NCBI GenBank assembly: GCA_001598975.1
Contig: BBXU01000511.1
Location: forward strand, 1-41,322
Reading direction: 5' to 3'
Source: Parachlorella kessleri
Taxonomy: Eukaryota; Chlorophyta; Trebouxiophyceae; Chlorellales; Chlorellaceae
Length of the DNA: 41,322 nucleotides
Positions 40,401-41,322 of this stretch are shown piece by piece; within the stretch, counting starts at the first letter, position 1; every line of letters starts with the position of its first letter. The notes beneath the pieces are model-generated. The model saw nothing but the letters and a program-made list of their open reading frames with translations, did no database searches and was not told where the DNA came from. The translations under genes and the position numbers were made by a program.

Positions 40401-41322
40401 CGACAGCCGAGCCGGCCGGCGGGCATATCCAGGAAACTTCCATTCAAGGCAGGAGCTCATAGGACCCTCTGTCACAAAACGTGCCGCCCTTGTCTGTCCA
40501 CCCATCAAATCGGCCACCCCAACACAATACCAAGCCCTTGGACGCACTCACCACAGCTCCTGGGCCCTGCTTTTCCCGTCGCCAGCCTTGGCGAGAACTC
40601 CCCCAGTGTGGTGGTGGTGGTGCCCCTTCAGGGAGCCTGCCCTCTCCAGGCCTTTCTCAAACTCGTCCGGATCAGCACTCTCGCCTTCCGCCGCACATGC
40701 CGCCTCAGCTGCCGCCGCTTCCGTCGCCTGGATACGCACCCGCCTTCCCTCCAGGGCCTCTGAGGCCGCGACCCCAGCGGAGCCAGCACCACCGCCATGC
40801 TCACTGCCTTCCTCAACAGGAGCGGCCGCCGGGCCTAATAGGGAGCCCCGCTGCTGTCCCACCAGCTCTGCTGCTGAGTGGGACACATGCATGGGTGTTC
40901 CCCTGGCGCCACTGCTTCCACCAGCACCAGTGGCTGACCCCACACCATGGTGCTGTGCCAGTAGCTCCGCATCTGAGTGGGACCCATGCACGCCCATACC
41001 TCTGGCGCTGCCCCCGCCAGCACCCAACGCACCACCACCACCAGGAGCAGCAGGTGTCACGCTGCCACTCATACTGCTCATGCTGCTGCTGCCGCCTGCA
41101 CCCCCAAGGGTGCCCAGGCCAGCCCCAGCCGAGGCGGGCCTCCTCAGATGTGGCAAGGGGGAACCGCCAGGGGTGTGGGCCGAAGGGGAGGCTGGGCCGG
41201 CAGGGGGCTCCTGTTGGAGAGCCGCAAGGTTGTTGACGGTGCGGTGGTGGCGAAAGTGGGTGGGGGTGCAAGGCGGCTGCGGCGGGGCGGGCTGGCCAGA
41301 CCGTGCCGCCCGGCGGCCGAGG
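37476..41322 (-). CDS. MRS2/CorA-type magnesium transporter, 5' end off window
   Basis: The 3' exons join cleanly: 39641-39514 (EELEDLLESYFMQ), 38978-38890 (VDYLLRRLMLLNERVGSTEAYLSIEMDHRR region), 38492-38426 (NELVALDLFATCVTGAFAF, first membrane helix), 38050-37997 (IGGIFGMNLAIGDW) and 37604-37476 (YSFYIITGLSALGGLLLLAL, second helix, basic tail, TGA). The GMN signature after helix one defines the family; these pentameric channels carry Mg2+ into mitochondria, plastids or vacuoles. Upstream, 40552 to beyond 41322 is an open Gly/Ser/Ala-rich exon with an HHHHH tract and a GTGAGT donor. It probably encodes the N-terminal extension. Possible coding pieces near 40360-40290 and 40170-40070 could not be joined with certainty. 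The donor after YFMQ is GC. Organelle targeting cannot be judged without the start. Confidence 0.85.
38221..38300 (-). repeat. Dispersed ~75-bp repeat, diverged copy
   Basis: Minus-strand copy (TTAGTGAGGGTGGCTGGTAG to GGCTGGATACAGAATG) in the intron before the GMN exon of the Mg transporter. Confidence 0.6.
38511..38585 (+). repeat. Dispersed ~75-bp repeat
   Basis: AGTATGGGTGGCAGGTAATG to CAGGACTGGATGCAAGATG. It sits about 20 bases upstream of a splice acceptor in the Mg transporter gene, in antisense orientation. Confidence 0.75.
39365..39440 (-). pseudogene. Decayed duplicate exon in a Mg transporter intron
   Basis: The minus strand reads HVDPHDVEEM and then, after a 2-base insertion, DLLELYFMHA, matching the true exon at 39514-39641 (LVDPHEVEELEDLLESYFMQ). 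It lies in the intron just downstream of that exon. The frameshift means it cannot substitute for it. Confidence 0.7.
40855..41030 (-). repeat. Internal coding repeat in the Mg transporter N-terminal exon
   Basis: The protein segment HGSHSDAELLAQHHGVG is followed by HVSHSAAELVGQQRGS. The DNA of the two units is visibly alike (CATGCA...CTGGCGC.....C.CCAGCACC), with a period of about 110 bp. Confidence 0.65.

Noticed and set aside
40481..41236. Plus-strand open frame of 251 codons, Pro/His-rich
   Set aside because: Shadow of the low-complexity minus-strand exon of the Mg transporter, which ends at a proper splice donor.

Overview
The window looks like nuclear DNA of a green alga (Chlorophyta, probably Chlorophyceae). 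It is GC-rich. Genes are cut into short exons by introns of about 100-500 bp whose phases can be followed by eye. TGTAA 3'-end signals lie just after some stop codons. The families present (plant/fungal-type MRS2 Mg transporter, MYND-finger proteins, CCCH-finger methyltransferase-like protein, F-box-like/leucine-rich-repeat proteins) are eukaryotic. No prokaryotic operon, rRNA, tRNA, CRISPR or complete transposon was seen.

Layout. 1-3588 (-): most of a zinc-dependent medium-chain alcohol dehydrogenase, eight exons, running off the left edge. 4151-5986 (+): intact F-box-like/LRR gene (LRR-1). 6591-8352 (+): frameshifted, truncated relative (LRR-2). 8941-9103: two strong foldbacks. 9347-10173 (-): unrecognised exons. 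10138-12173 (+): CCCH zinc finger plus methyltransferase-like gene. 12956-14679 (-): intact LRR-3, divergent from a broken ISG12/IFI6-like gene (14947-15348, +). 16260-17420 (-): LRR-4 relic, divergent from an intact ISG12/IFI6-like gene (17852-18220, +). 19915-21551 (-): LRR-5, two frameshifts, divergent from a MYND-family 5' fragment (+). 23079-24749 (-): intact LRR-6, divergent from a full MYND-finger gene (25284-30605, +). 30860-32869 (-): LRR-7, one frameshift. 33552-34169 (+): two dead copies of the MYND terminal exon. 34515-36396 (-): intact LRR-8. 37476-41322 (-): MRS2/CorA-type magnesium transporter, running off the right edge.

The centre of the window is therefore a birth-and-death array of eight F-box-like/LRR genes: four intact, four broken. 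It grew by duplication of head-to-head pairs, LRR(-)/ISG12-like(+) twice and LRR(-)/MYND(+) at least twice. All family members share one phase-0 intron between the F-box-like exon and the LRR exon. If the N-terminal motif is a true F-box, the intact proteins would be SCF ubiquitin-ligase adaptors with fast-changing LRR recognition surfaces. Co-duplication with an ISG12-like membrane protein and a MYND protein is the most unusual feature. Any link to stress or defence is inference only.

Other signals: four introns that appear to use GC-AG splice sites, a dispersed repeat of about 75 bp found mostly in introns and spacers, a decayed exon duplication in the Mg transporter, and a 34-bp tandem duplication in a dead MYND exon. 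Exon boundaries were read by eye from splice motifs and reading-frame continuity. Those called unresolved should be treated as open.
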